DNA of 61,500 nt from Pseudomonas sp. GM21 (GCF_000282215.1 NZ_AKJS01000088.1:1-61500); one strand, 5' to 3'. Counted from the stretch's first letter, positions 38,488 through 48,158 are shown. The notes: generated from the sequence alone by a model not told the origin. Made by a program: numbers and translations.

Positions 38488-39501
38488 TTAGAGCAGTCCC
38501 GCCTGAGTCATCAGCTCCACGGCTTTTTTACTGTCGAGTTTTGAGGCGTCGACTGTCGGCGCGTCGAGCTGCTGCAAAGGCACCAGTTTAGGGTTGGAAG
38601 GTGCGTTCTTGCCCACGGCGTATTCGAACGATTTACCGGTTTCGAGGACTTTCTGGCCTTCTTTGCCGGTGATCCACTTCAGCAATGCTTGAGCGTCGTC
38701 CTTGTGTTTGCTGGACGCCAGAACACCGCCCCCGGAGACGCTGACAAAGGCGCCCGGGTCGTTGTGTTTGAAGTAGTGCAGGGCGGTGTTCTTGCTGTTT
38801 TCGCCAGTCTTGGCCTGGTCGCCGTAGCTGTAATAGTGATAGATCACGCCACTGTCGACCTGGCCGGCATTGACCGCCTTGAGCACCGAGCTGTTGCCAC
38901 GGTAAGCCGTGTAGTTGGCTTTCATTCCTTTGAGCCATTCAAGGGTGGCCGCTTCGCCCTTGAGCTCAAGCACTGCGGCGACGATGGCCTGGAAATCGGC
39001 ACCGGCGGGGGACGCGCCCCAACGGCCTTTCCAGTTTGGCCCGGCCAGGTCCATCAGGGATTTTGGCAGATCGGCTTCAGGCAGTTTGCTCGGGTTGTAG
39101 ACGAACACGGTGGAGCGCGCAGCGATCCCGACCCATTTGCCATCCGCCGGACGATACGCCGCGTCCACTTGCTCAAGCGTTGACGGCGCTACTGGTGCAA
39201 GCAGGCCCGCTTTGTCCACCAGCACCATGGCCGGAGAGTTTTCGGTCAGGAATACGTCGGCCGGGGAGGCGGCACCTTCCTGCACGATCTGATTGCCCAT
39301 CTCGGTGTCGTCGCCGTTACGCACGGTGACTTTGATCCCGGTTTCCTTGGTGAATCCCTCGACCCAGGCCTTGGTCAGGCTTTCGTGTTGGGCGTTGTAG
39401 ACCACAATGCCGTCAGTGTCGGCGGCATAGACGTGGCCGGCGCTCAGCAGTGCAGTGGACAGCAGTGCAGATTTGAGGAACGAAGGGATAGAGGGCGTCA
39501 T
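38488..39501 (-). CDS. Periplasmic iron(III)-binding protein (FbpA-like)
   Basis: A 337-residue extracytoplasmic binding protein with a signal peptide cleaved after SAGHVYA near residue 26. The mature protein starts ADTDGIVVYNAQHESL, typical of the FbpA/AfuA family. Tyrosines in VIYHYYSYGDQ (near 210) match the position of the paired tyrosine ligands that hold Fe(III). I chose the ATG at 39501; a TTG 12 bases upstream is in frame but touches the AGGAG. It is the first gene of a three-gene importer. No convincing Fur box was found in the 280 bases upstream. Confidence 0.9.
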   Translation of the reverse strand: MTPSIPSFLKSALLSTALLSAGHVYAADTDGIVVYNAQHESLTKAWVEGFTKETGIKVTVRNGDDTEMGNQIVQEGAASPADVFLTENSPAMVLVDKAGLLAPVAPSTLEQVDAAYRPADGKWVGIAARSTVFVYNPSKLPEADLPKSLMDLAGPNWKGRWGASPAGADFQAIVAAVLELKGEAATLEWLKGMKANYTAYRGNSSVLKAVNAGQVDSGVIYHYYSYGDQAKTGENSKNTALHYFKHNDPGAFVSVSGGGVLASSKHKDDAQALLKWITGKEGQKVLETGKSFEYAVGKNAPSNPKLVPLQQLDAPTVDASKLDSKKAVELMTQAGLL

Positions 39502-39783
39502 TCTTGGGGGCAACTCCTGTTCTTTTTAGAAGTCATGCACGCCGATTCACTGGAGAAACAATGCGAACCATTTGCATGTTTTGAGGGGCAAGGAATTTAG
39601 AACGCAAAATGAGAAAAAAACGTGAAAGAAACCGTTAATACATGTCATTTTCATTCAGGTTAGCAGGCCTTCGGCACCTTGCCTGAGGATTTGAAGACGC
39701 TCGGTGAGTGTCGTTAGGCGGGGGTTGAGTCCAGCGGAGGCAGGGCACCGCTGAACACTACCGGGGGGGCGAAAAAAGAAACG

Positions 39784-40344
39784 TTAGCCAGAGGGCGGGC
39801 AGCTCTGTTGTGTCCCCTTGGCCGCCTGGCCGATCAGCGCAGCCAGGCGCTTGACGTTATTTTGCTGGGCCAAGGCCAGATCTTCGATGCTATCTCCCGA
39901 TGGCGTTTGCAAGATGCTGCGACAGGTGGCAGACGCGCCATTGATGTCATTGGCGGGGCGCAAGCGCCAGGTCACATCAATCAGCCCGTATTGCCCCGGA
40001 AAGGAGTCAAAGCGCAGTACATCGAGGCGCAACGACAGCTTGCGCTGGGGATTGACGCTGGCAAGTTGATCCATCAGGGCACTGCGAAACTCCTGTCCCA
40101 GCGATGCCCCCCACCATTCGGATTCGAGCAGCACCAGGCCGCTGTTGCCTTGGCGAATAACCACCTGTTGCCGGTCGACCTGCGCCGGCACACTGAGGCT
40201 TTCAATCTCTATGAACTCCGCGCTACTGCGCGTTGCCCCCCCTGTGTGTGCTGGCATCAGGGTGTGGTAGTGAACAGGATCGCTGCGGCAGGCCGCGAGC
40301 AGCAGGAGCGCAGCGACCAAGGTGAGCTTCGGCGAAAAAGCCAT
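39784..40344 (-). CDS. pqiC: PqiC outer-membrane lipoprotein
   Basis: A 186-residue lipoprotein (ABC-type transport auxiliary family) that works with the PqiB needle in lipid transport between the membranes. The signal MAFSPKLTLVAALLLLAAC ends in a lipobox with Cys19. HYHTLMPA after it is the usual start of the mature domain. I chose the ATG at 40344, which has AAGGAG upstream and gives a proper signal; an ATG at 40377 overlapping the pqiB stop would add 11 polar residues. It is the last gene of the pqi operon. Confidence 0.88.
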   Translation of the reverse strand: MAFSPKLTLVAALLLLAACRSDPVHYHTLMPAHTGGATRSSAEFIEIESLSVPAQVDRQQVVIRQGNSGLVLLESEWWGASLGQEFRSALMDQLASVNPQRKLSLRLDVLRFDSFPGQYGLIDVTWRLRPANDINGASATCRSILQTPSGDSIEDLALAQQNNVKRLAALIGQAAKGTQQSCPPSG

Positions 40345-40373
40345 GGATGTTGCTCCTTTCTTCTGCTGCGCGG

Positions 40374-42035
40374 TCATTGTTTGTAATCCTTTCCTGCGGG
40401 ATTTTCAGGTCGACCACGAAGCAGCGATTCGGGATGCCGGATCAGGTAATCGGCCAGCTCACGCAATGCTCGCGATGTGCGTTCCAGTTCTTCCAGGGTC
40501 TGCCCGAGCTTTTCCCGTGAGGGCGAACCATCGGAAATGGTAGCGTTAGCCGATTGCAGGGTCGTGTTCGCCGACAGCAACGTCTTGCTGACGTCCGACA
40601 GGGCGGTATCGACGCCGGGCAGTGTCTTGCTGTTGAATTTCCCCAGCCCTTTGCGCAGTTCCACCAGGTTGCTATCGAGGTTGCCGGCAATGCGTTCGAT
40701 CGGCAGGTTGTTGACCTTGTCGACCATGGATTCGAGTTTTTCCTGCAATTGTTCGAGGCTTCCCGGAACCGTTGGAATCACGACCGGGCGCGCGGTTGTA
40801 TCGAAGACCACCTTGTCTGCTTTAGGGTAGAAGTCCAGGGCGATGTACAACTGGCCGGTCAACAAGTTGCCGGTGCGGGCCTGGGCGCGCAGGCCGTTTT
40901 CGATGAAGGTGCCAATCATCCGGACACCAGCCGCTTCGTCATTGGGATCATGATTGAGCGACTTGATCATTTTGGTGTGGGCCTGACCCAGTCGTTGCGG
41001 GTAGATCACGATGCCGACACTGATCGGAAAACTGCGTTTTTTCTCGTCGAAATCCAGATTGACCGACACCACCTTGCCGATTTCTATGCCCAGGAATTCG
41101 ACCGGCGCATCAACCTTCAGCCCACGCATGGCCTGATCGAAACGCAAGGCCAGGAACTGTGCCTTGCCATTGGGTGGGGCGAGGGCGGTTTGCTGATCCT
41201 CGAACAGCTCGTAGGCATACTCTTCGGGGGCAGGTTTGTCGTCCGGGTTGTATTCCGGCGCACGGAAGGCAATACCGCCCACCAACAAGGAAGACAACGA
41301 TTCGGTTTTGACATCAATGCCGTTGGCATCGAGGCTCACGTCCACACCGCTGGCATTCCAGAACCGGGTGTTTTCAGTGACGTACTGGTCATTGGGCGCG
41401 TGGACGAACAGGTCGATGTTCACCCCTTTGCCATCCGGGTCCAGGGCATAGGCCACTACCTGACCGACCGGAATCTTGCGGTAATACACCGGCGAGCCGA
41501 CGTCCAGCGACCCCAAATCCTGCGTGTGCAAGGTGAAACGCTTGCCCGGTTCGCCATAGGTGATGGCCGGCGGGATTTCCAGGCCCTTGAAGTTTTTCGC
41601 GCGGCCATTGGCCTGACCGATATCAGCGCCGATGTAATCCCCGGACAGCAACGTATCGATCCCCGACACCCCACCGGCACCGATACGCGGACGCACGACC
41701 CAGAACTGCGAGTCTGAACGGGTGAAACCTTCGGCTTGTTTGGTCAGTTTGATCGTGGCGTTGACACTCTTCTGGTCGTTGCTCAGCTCCACATCCGAAA
41801 CATGGCCGATGACTACACTGCGGTATTTGACCTCGGTCTTGTTGGCTGTCAAGCCGTCACCGGTCTTGAACATGACGGTGATGGTCGGGCCTTCCTGCAA
41901 GATGGTGTGGACCACCAGTGACAAACCCACCAATACCGCAACGATGGGGACGATCCAGACCAGTGAGACGCTACGACCGGTCTTGATTGGGGCCTGGCCT
42001 GGGGCTTGTGGCCCTTCAGTGGCTTGTGACTTCAT
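40374..42035 (-). CDS. pqiB: PqiB, MCE-domain periplasm-spanning protein
   Basis: A 553-residue protein with one N-terminal membrane anchor (about 20-45) and three MCE domains (about 45-135, 160-220 and 285-390), followed by a long helical segment to the end. PqiB hexamers form a tube across the periplasm for lipid movement. The MCE starts are seen as PTITVMFKTGDGLTANKTEV and GSPVYYRKIPVGQVV. Length is close to the E. coli protein (about 546). The start overlaps the preceding pqiA gene by 20 bases. Confidence 0.93.
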   Translation of the reverse strand: MKSQATEGPQAPGQAPIKTGRSVSLVWIVPIVAVLVGLSLVVHTILQEGPTITVMFKTGDGLTANKTEVKYRSVVIGHVSDVELSNDQKSVNATIKLTKQAEGFTRSDSQFWVVRPRIGAGGVSGIDTLLSGDYIGADIGQANGRAKNFKGLEIPPAITYGEPGKRFTLHTQDLGSLDVGSPVYYRKIPVGQVVAYALDPDGKGVNIDLFVHAPNDQYVTENTRFWNASGVDVSLDANGIDVKTESLSSLLVGGIAFRAPEYNPDDKPAPEEYAYELFEDQQTALAPPNGKAQFLALRFDQAMRGLKVDAPVEFLGIEIGKVVSVNLDFDEKKRSFPISVGIVIYPQRLGQAHTKMIKSLNHDPNDEAAGVRMIGTFIENGLRAQARTGNLLTGQLYIALDFYPKADKVVFDTTARPVVIPTVPGSLEQLQEKLESMVDKVNNLPIERIAGNLDSNLVELRKGLGKFNSKTLPGVDTALSDVSKTLLSANTTLQSANATISDGSPSREKLGQTLEELERTSRALRELADYLIRHPESLLRGRPENPAGKDYKQ

Positions 42036-42684
42036 CCATGACCTCCTCGTTTTGTGGGTTTTCCCGCTTTTTATCCCAGATCAGGCGCGGGTCGAAACTC
42101 ATCGCCGACAGCATGGTGAACACCACCACCAAACCAAAAAACAGAATGCCCGCGCGCGGTTCGATGTCGGCCAGGGCTTTGAACTTCACCAGTGAGGCCA
42201 CCAGTGCCACCACGATCACATCCAGCATTGACCAGTAACCGATGACCTCGACGAAGCGGTACAACTGTGACCGCTCCTTGCTCGCCCAGAGACTGCTGCG
42301 ATGCACGGACATCAGCAAAAACGTAAGGGCTACGAACTTGACGCCCGGCACCGCGATGCTGGCGATAAAAATGATCAGCGCAATATCCCAGGCACCGGCC
42401 GCCCAGAACTCCAGTACCCCGCTCATGATCGTGCTGTCGGCGCCATTGCCGAGCATCTTGGTGTTCATGACCGGCAATAGATTGGCCGGGACGTAAAACG
42501 CCAGGGCCGTGAACATAAAGGCCCACGTACGGGCCAGCGAATTGGTTTTACGCCGATGCAACGGAGCGCCACAGCGTTCGCATTCGTGCGGTTGATCGGT
42601 GAAGTCGCAGGCCATGCCGCAGGTATGGCACAGACACAGGTTGAGATCGGCGGCGGCCGGGGGCGTGTTCATAAGATGTCCCAT
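42016..42684 (-). CDS. pqiA: PqiA-type membrane protein, second copy
   Basis: A 222-residue inner-membrane protein equal to one half of E. coli PqiA. It has a zinc-ribbon-like start (CHTCGMAC and CERCGAPLHRRK, about 18-46) and four membrane segments after it (about 52-72, 98-120, 144-165, 175-200). In many Pseudomonas the two halves of PqiA are separate genes, as here. It overlaps both neighbours (16 bases with the first copy and 20 with pqiB), so translation is coupled. Role: partner of PqiB in intermembrane lipid traffic. Confidence 0.9.
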   Translation of the reverse strand: MGHLMNTPPAAADLNLCLCHTCGMACDFTDQPHECERCGAPLHRRKTNSLARTWAFMFTALAFYVPANLLPVMNTKMLGNGADSTIMSGVLEFWAAGAWDIALIIFIASIAVPGVKFVALTFLLMSVHRSSLWASKERSQLYRFVEVIGYWSMLDVIVVALVASLVKFKALADIEPRAGILFFGLVVVFTMLSAMSFDPRLIWDKKRENPQNEEVMDEVTSH

Positions 42685-43265
42685 AATTCACGGATATCGC
42701 GCCCGGCGATGCGGATCACCACCAGGCTGAGCACGGCCAGGGCAAACAGGCCGATACCCGGCAGCACGTCGAGAAATCCGGCGAGTTTGATCACAGCGAC
42801 CATCGCTCCCAGAAAGCAGACCTCCAGCATGCTCCAGGGCCGGAGGGCTTCGAGCCAGCGCATGCAGAATTTAAAACCGGGTGATCGACGATGGGTGAGC
42901 GCGAAACTCAGGACCCAGATCAGCAGCAACAGTTGGGAAATCGGCGCGAGGATCATTGCGATGGCCGCGACCAAAGCGATAAAGGTGATCGGCCCCTGGC
43001 TCAAGGCCAATACCGAATCCCACAATGTTGCGCTGTTTCTAACGCCTTTGAGGCTGATGGTCATGACGGGATAAAGGTTGGCGAAAATCCATAGCATCAA
43101 GGCCGCGCAGGTCAACGCCAGTCGTTGCTCCACCGTCATGCGGTTATGGCGCTGCAGCACGGCGCCGCAGCACGTACACAGGGTTTTCTGGTGTTCAACG
43201 AGCGTGACTTTTTCAAACACACAGTCGCAGTGCTCGCAGATGATCAATTGATCAGTAGTTGCCAT
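42669..43265 (-). CDS. pqiA: PqiA-type membrane protein, first copy
   Basis: A 198-residue protein, first in the pqi operon. Cys pairs CEHCDCVF and CTCCGAVLQRHNR (about 9-45) precede four membrane segments. It corresponds to the other half of a full-length PqiA. E. coli pqi genes respond to SoxRS; no SoxR- or SoxS-type site was identified here in the 215-base upstream region shared with the divergent RibD-C gene. Confidence 0.9.
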   Translation of the reverse strand: MATTDQLIICEHCDCVFEKVTLVEHQKTLCTCCGAVLQRHNRMTVEQRLALTCAALMLWIFANLYPVMTISLKGVRNSATLWDSVLALSQGPITFIALVAAIAMILAPISQLLLLIWVLSFALTHRRSPGFKFCMRWLEALRPWSMLEVCFLGAMVAVIKLAGFLDVLPGIGLFALAVLSLVVIRIAGRDIRELWDIL

Positions 43266-43481
43266 GGGCCAAGGCTCTACAGGAGGCAGGAAATTCAGAG
43301 CACCCCCTCAATATAGAAGTGCCTTGCAATTGAGCAAATCGAAAGTCGAAACGGTGCGGATCTCTATCGCCGGTCGGTGGTATCGCCCTGTCGATTTCAC
43401 AGCGACCCGTTCGACTATCCTTCAGGGAACTCGCGGTTAACCCTTGACGTTCCCTGTACGAGTACTCACTGGGAGAAGGCT

Positions 43482-44099
43482 ATGCGCAAGCTCACCGTTG
43501 CCGCATTCATGAGTCTGGATGGCGTTATGCAAGCGCCCGGCGGGCCTGAAGAGGACACCAGCGACGGATTCCTCTATGGCGGCTGGATCGTGCCCTACGC
43601 CGACAACGTCTCCGGCCAGGCCATCCAGGACCTGTTCGCGAAACCGTTCGAATTGCTGCTGGGGCGGCGTACCTACGACATTTTTGCCGCTTACTGGCCG
43701 TACCGGGAGGCCGATGCAAACAGCCACGCCATCGCTGACCTGTTCAACAGCGTGCCCAAGCATGTGGCTACGCATCACCCCGATTCGCTGGATTGGCACA
43801 ACAGCCATGCCTTGCAGGGACACCTGGTCGACGCGATACGCACACTCAAGCGCGGGGAGGGCGCCGATCTGTTGACCCAGGGTAGCGGCGATCTGGTGCG
43901 CCAACTGCTTGCCGCCGGGTTGGTGGACGAGCTCAGGCTTATGATTTTTCCCGTGGTACTGGGCCGTGGCAAGCGCTTGTTCGACGACACGGCGCAAGCG
44001 TTGGCGTTCACGTTGGCGCATTCGGTCAGCACGCCTGGCGGTGTGCTGATCGCCCGCTATGTCAGCCAGGGCGAGGTGCGCACAGGAACGTTTGAATAG
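43482..44099 (+). CDS. Dihydrofolate reductase/RibD C-terminal family protein
   Basis: A 205-residue NADPH-dependent reductase-fold protein. The start MRKLTVAAFMSLDGVMQAPG and the blocks ELLLGRRTYDIFAAYWP, DLLTQGSGDLVRQLL and FPVVLGRGKRLFDD are typical of the YyaP/YwjB-like branch of the RibD_C family. Those proteins lack a known physiological substrate; it is not the folate enzyme FolA. The ATG at 43482 follows GGAGAAGG. It stands alone, divergent from the pqi operon. Confidence 0.88.
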   Translation: MRKLTVAAFMSLDGVMQAPGGPEEDTSDGFLYGGWIVPYADNVSGQAIQDLFAKPFELLLGRRTYDIFAAYWPYREADANSHAIADLFNSVPKHVATHHPDSLDWHNSHALQGHLVDAIRTLKRGEGADLLTQGSGDLVRQLLAAGLVDELRLMIFPVVLGRGKRLFDDTAQALAFTLAHSVSTPGGVLIARYVSQGEVRTGTFE

Positions 44100-44114
44100 A
44101 TTGGCGTCAAGCTT

Positions 44115-44142
44115 GAATAAGCGCCTCAAGTTCGGCTTATTC
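44115..44142. terminator. Hairpin after the RibD-C gene
   Basis: GAATAAGC (44115-44122) and GCTTATTC (44135-44142) form an 8-bp perfect stem with a 12-base loop, 16 bases after the stop codon. There is no T tract, so it may be an mRNA-end hairpin rather than a full intrinsic terminator. Confidence 0.45.
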
Positions 44143-44296
44143 AGCCGGCTGACCCATGCGGAAAATATCGACACGCTTCGCTCAAACCGGGCTTTACTGA
44201 AATAGGTCTGCAGTGTGCCGTGGGCTGCATTTTTTCGGCATCAGGCAAGTACCGTCAAACCTACTCCCGTTGAGGTTGAGGACGAGCCCCTTGTCC

Positions 44297-45844
44297 ATGT
44301 CCTGGTTCTTCCCCACGCTGTTGTTCGTATTGCTGGTTGCCGGCTGCGCCACTACGCCCTTGCCCCACGAGTTCAGCGAGACACTACCCGCCAGTGATTC
44401 GTCGTTCGGGCGCTCCATTCAGGCCCAGGTCGCCCCGCATGAGGGGCGCTCGGGTTTTCGCCTGTTGCCTAACAGCAGTGAAGCGTTCCGGGCGCGCGCC
44501 GAGTTAGTCCGCAATGCGCAGAAAAGCATCGATTTGCAGTATTACATCGTACATAACGGTCTCAGCACCCGGGTACTGGTGCATGAATTGTTGGGGGCTG
44601 CCGATCGCGGTGTACGGATACGCATATTGCTCGATGACACAGCCAGCGACGGCCAGGAAGAAGTCATCGCAACCCTGGCCGTGCACCCGAACATTTATAT
44701 TCGGGTCTTCAACCCTTTGCATCTGGGCCGCAGCACCCTGGTCACCCGAACCATGGGCCGCCTGCTTGATCTTTCCCAACAGCATCGGCGCATGCACAAC
44801 AAACTGTGGCTGGCCGACAACAGCGTGGCTATCGTCGGCGGACGCAACCTGGGGGATGAATATTTCGACGCCAAGCCCGATCTCAACTTCACCGACATGG
44901 ACGTGATGTGCTTCGGCCCGGTCGCCGAGCAGCTGGGCCACAGTTTCGATCAGTACTGGAACAGCACCTTGAGTCAGCCCATCAGTGACTTGGTGCTCAA
45001 CAAGCCAACCGCTGAAGACTTGCTAAAGAGTCGCCAAGACCTCGAACAATCGCTCCAAAGCGCACGTAGCGAGAACAAAGCCTTGTACGACCACCTCATG
45101 ACCTACCGGTCTAAACCGCAACTCAATACGTGGCGCAAGCAGCTGATCTGGGCCCATGGTCAGGCGATGTGGGATGCCCCGAGTAAGGTCCTGGCCGACG
45201 ACGAACCAGCCCGTTCACTGTTGATGGCCACCCAACTACGACCTCAGCTCGACAGCGTCAGCAAGGAATTCATTTTGATTTCGGCTTACTTCGTCCCGCA
45301 AAAACCGGGCATGAGTTACCTCACCGGTCGTGCCGATGCTGGTGTTGATGTGCGCCTGTTGACCAACTCACTGGAAGCCACCGATGTACCAGCCGTGCAT
45401 GGCGGCTATGCGCCTTACCGCAAGACCTTGCTCGAACATGGCGTGAAGCTCTATGAACTGCGGCGCCAGCAGGATGACCCCAGTGGCGGTTCTGGGAGTG
45501 GCTTCAGTGGTGGCTCGGATTCCAGTTTGCACACCAAGGCCATGATTCTGGACAAGCAGAAGGTGTTCATCGGCTCCTTCAATTTCGACCCGCGCTCAGT
45601 GTTCTGGAACACTGAAGTCGGGGTGCTGGTCGACAGCCCTGAATTGGCCGGCTACATGCGCGAGCTGGCGCTTGAGGGCATGGCGCCAGCCGTGAGTTAC
45701 CAGGCTCGTCTGGAAAACGGCGAAATTGTCTGGATCGCCGAAGACGACGGCGTTCGGCATACCTTGCATGAGGAGCCCGGAGGCAAATGGCGCGGCTTCA
45801 AAGCCTGGCTCAGTGACAAGATCGGCCTGGAGAAAATGCTCTAG
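44297..45844 (+). CDS. Phospholipase D-family lipoprotein, cardiolipin synthase C-like
   Basis: A 515-residue protein with an N-terminal lipobox (LLVAGC, Cys16) and two HKD motifs: HNKLWLADNSVAIVGGRN (about 168-185) and HTKAMILDKQKVFIGSFN (about 414-431). The architecture is that of ClsC/YmdC, which makes cardiolipin from phosphatidylglycerol and phosphatidylethanolamine. A Gly/Ser-rich insert (DPSGGSGSGFSGGSDSS) lies just before the second HKD. The ATG at 44297 is chosen because it gives a compact lipoprotein signal; a TTG two codons earlier is also in frame. The stop overlaps the convergent methyltransferase gene by four bases. Confidence 0.9.
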   Translation: MSWFFPTLLFVLLVAGCATTPLPHEFSETLPASDSSFGRSIQAQVAPHEGRSGFRLLPNSSEAFRARAELVRNAQKSIDLQYYIVHNGLSTRVLVHELLGAADRGVRIRILLDDTASDGQEEVIATLAVHPNIYIRVFNPLHLGRSTLVTRTMGRLLDLSQQHRRMHNKLWLADNSVAIVGGRNLGDEYFDAKPDLNFTDMDVMCFGPVAEQLGHSFDQYWNSTLSQPISDLVLNKPTAEDLLKSRQDLEQSLQSARSENKALYDHLMTYRSKPQLNTWRKQLIWAHGQAMWDAPSKVLADDEPARSLLMATQLRPQLDSVSKEFILISAYFVPQKPGMSYLTGRADAGVDVRLLTNSLEATDVPAVHGGYAPYRKTLLEHGVKLYELRRQQDDPSGGSGSGFSGGSDSSLHTKAMILDKQKVFIGSFNFDPRSVFWNTEVGVLVDSPELAGYMRELALEGMAPAVSYQARLENGEIVWIAEDDGVRHTLHEEPGGKWRGFKAWLSDKIGLEKML

Positions 45845-46575
45845 TCAGAAGTTCGAACAGGCTCTCCCCCCCGTTGCTCGGCCACCAACAGCAGCGACTG
45901 CGGCACCGGACTTTGCGGGTGCTGTGGCTCTTGCAAGCCGATCAGCCGAAAGCCAGCCATGTCCAACGCATTCAGCCAACTGGACAACGTGCGGAAGTAC
46001 CACGGCATGGGTCGCCATTGCCCCTCGAACCCGGCGAAGGTCTCTTCCCGCCAACCATCCTGATAGTCATCCGCCGCAGCGGTCCACGGATGCAGCGTCT
46101 GGATCACCAGACTACCGCCAGGGGCGAGCAGGGCGTTCATGGCGGCAAGCAGGGGAATGATGTCCTGGTGCAACAGCGCGAAGTTGGCGCAGATCAGGTC
46201 GTAGTCGTGGCCGACGATCACTTTCGCTTCCACCAACGCGTCATAGCTCGCCAAATGCACCGGTGAAGCGCCCGCTGCCCGCGCCGCCTCGACCAGTGTC
46301 GCGTCACCATCCACACCGATCGCCTTGATGCCCCGTTCAGCCAGCGCGCGCAATAACCAACCCTCGCCACAGCCGAGGTCAAGTACGTGCTCGGGCTGGC
46401 GACCCATCACCGCCAACAGGATGGCTTGGTTGGTGACCCTCAGGCGGCTTTCAATGGCGCCGGTGCGGATGGCTTCGATCCAGGATTGGGCGTTGTGGTG
46501 CCAACTTTGCATCAGTGTGAGTTCGGGGGCAGATAGATCGATGTCCGGCGTTGTCTGTTGGATCGGCTCCATCAC
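45841..46575 (-). CDS. Class I SAM-dependent methyltransferase
   Basis: A 244-residue methyltransferase. The SAM-binding motif I is VLDLGCGEGWLLRALAERG (about 61-79), the acidic residue that ends strand 2 is in IGVDGDATLV, and ICANFALLHQDIIPLL acts as motif IV. The substrate is unknown. The start overlaps the stop of the DUF2252 gene (ATGA, 46572-46575), so the two are one transcription unit, and a shared pathway is likely though unnamed. Confidence 0.88.
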   Translation of the reverse strand: MMEPIQQTTPDIDLSAPELTLMQSWHHNAQSWIEAIRTGAIESRLRVTNQAILLAVMGRQPEHVLDLGCGEGWLLRALAERGIKAIGVDGDATLVEAARAAGASPVHLASYDALVEAKVIVGHDYDLICANFALLHQDIIPLLAAMNALLAPGGSLVIQTLHPWTAAADDYQDGWREETFAGFEGQWRPMPWYFRTLSSWLNALDMAGFRLIGLQEPQHPQSPVPQSLLLVAEQRGGEPVRTSD

Positions 46576-47987
46576 TCTTCTTCTCTCAGCACGTTGATCC
46601 GCCCTGATTTTTCCGCGGCCACCAGCGCGGCATGGTCTTTCTCATTTTGATCGGCATAGGCGATGGCAAATGTTCCGATGGCCTGGTCAAAGGAATCGGT
46701 CTTGCCCAGGTAGCCACTAATGAGTGCCGCATCCCCTGATTTGGCGTGAGCACGGGCCAGGGTAAGACCGCACCACTCGGCGTACATTTTCATCCGTGCA
46801 GCGGATATGCCTTCAATGGGCGCCGACATTTTCATGTCCCGCAACTGACGCACAAAGAAGTACCGGCCGTTTTGGCCGCGTGTCCAGCCCAAAAAAATGT
46901 CGCTGGACGACTGGGTCAGGCGCTGTCCTGTGACGACACGCTGTCCCTGGTTCTCGTAGGCGCTCTTGCCTGCATAGGGCGCCAGCACCGAGGGGCAGGC
47001 TTCCTTGAATTGCAGGAGCAATGGATGGTTTTCTGCTGAGAAGAACAGGCCGACGAAACAATAGGTCCCGACACTGCCGATCCCGACAGCTTTGACGGCA
47101 ATGTCTTCGAGACGGTAGCGATCGAAGAGCACACGCCGTTCATGGGGCAGCGACAATCGATAGTCCTGCAGCGCCAGATTGACGCTGCGCGCGAAGCCCT
47201 TTTCATACACATGAAACAGTATGGGGGGTTGATCGATCAGGCGTCGCCGCCCTCCGACTTCGCCGCTGATCTTGGGAAACAGGTAATCGCCGACACGCAT
47301 CCTGGCTTTTGCGACCAGTTGTTCGCGGATTTTCTTGATCTCGGCATTGGGCGCCATATCAATGATCGCCTGGGCATCCAGGCGGTCATACCAGACATCC
47401 ATCGGGCTCATCTTGGAAAACTTGCGCAAGTACACGCGGTAAGCACGAACGCATTCGGCAGCTATGCCCCGTGCACTTTTATCGCTGAGGCGGTTATCGC
47501 GTGCGGCCACGGCAAAACTGATCGCCAGGCGTTTGACATCCCACTCCCAGGGAGCGGGGAGCGTTTCGTCGAAATCGTTTATGTCAAAAATCAGATTGCG
47601 CTCAGGGGTCGCGAACAACCCGAAGTTCATCAGGTGACAATCCCCGCAGGCCTGCACCTGAATGCCGGTGGAAGGGAGCATGGCCAGGTCATGGGCCATC
47701 AAACCCGCAGAACCGCGTAAAAAGGTGAATGGACTGCGCAACATGCGGCCGTACCGCACAGGCACCAGATTGGGCAGTCGATAGCGGTTGGACTCTTCGA
47801 GGAGTTTGATCGGGTCACGGTGTTTGCGCCCCGGTTTCCATTCGGCGTGAACGGCATGGGGCAGACGCGAGCGTAATAGCTCACCTTCGTACAGACGTTC
47901 CTTGCGCGAGTGAAAGACTCGTTCGTCCCCGTGGTCTTGCGATTGCCCTGTCATGCGGTTGGCAAGCCTGTTTTTGCGGGGGGCCAT
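46572..47987 (-). CDS. DUF2252 family protein with kinase-like active-site motifs
   Basis: A 471-residue cytoplasmic protein of the DUF2252 family (function unknown). The central blocks GDCHLMNFGLFATPER and IFDINDFDETLPAPWEWDV (about 118-155) resemble the catalytic HxxN loop and the metal-binding Asp of aminoglycoside phosphotransferase-like kinases; this likeness is my reading. The basic N-terminus (MAPRKNRLANRMTGQ) has no export signal. The ATG at 47987 has AAGGAG 7 bases upstream; an upstream in-frame ATG at 48005 lacks a site. It is translationally coupled to the downstream methyltransferase. Confidence 0.85.
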   Translation of the reverse strand: MAPRKNRLANRMTGQSQDHGDERVFHSRKERLYEGELLRSRLPHAVHAEWKPGRKHRDPIKLLEESNRYRLPNLVPVRYGRMLRSPFTFLRGSAGLMAHDLAMLPSTGIQVQACGDCHLMNFGLFATPERNLIFDINDFDETLPAPWEWDVKRLAISFAVAARDNRLSDKSARGIAAECVRAYRVYLRKFSKMSPMDVWYDRLDAQAIIDMAPNAEIKKIREQLVAKARMRVGDYLFPKISGEVGGRRRLIDQPPILFHVYEKGFARSVNLALQDYRLSLPHERRVLFDRYRLEDIAVKAVGIGSVGTYCFVGLFFSAENHPLLLQFKEACPSVLAPYAGKSAYENQGQRVVTGQRLTQSSSDIFLGWTRGQNGRYFFVRQLRDMKMSAPIEGISAARMKMYAEWCGLTLARAHAKSGDAALISGYLGKTDSFDQAIGTFAIAYADQNEKDHAALVAAEKSGRINVLREEE

Positions 47988-48158
47988 GTCCACTCCTTTG
48001 CTCAACGAAATATGACTCGCTTGGGCACAGGATCGGGTAATTCGACTGTTCCTTCAGCCACGGAGAACACGTGCGCCAGTAGGCTGCAAAGCACCACAGC
48101 TACTGTTTCCAGCGTAGCAGTTCTGATCCGGGATGCTGCAGGGTGCGTGTTGATGGTT

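Noticed and set aside
39502..39783. Fur box upstream of the iron importer
   Set aside because: The best match (around 39640-39660) has too few agreeing positions with the 19-bp consensus to call.
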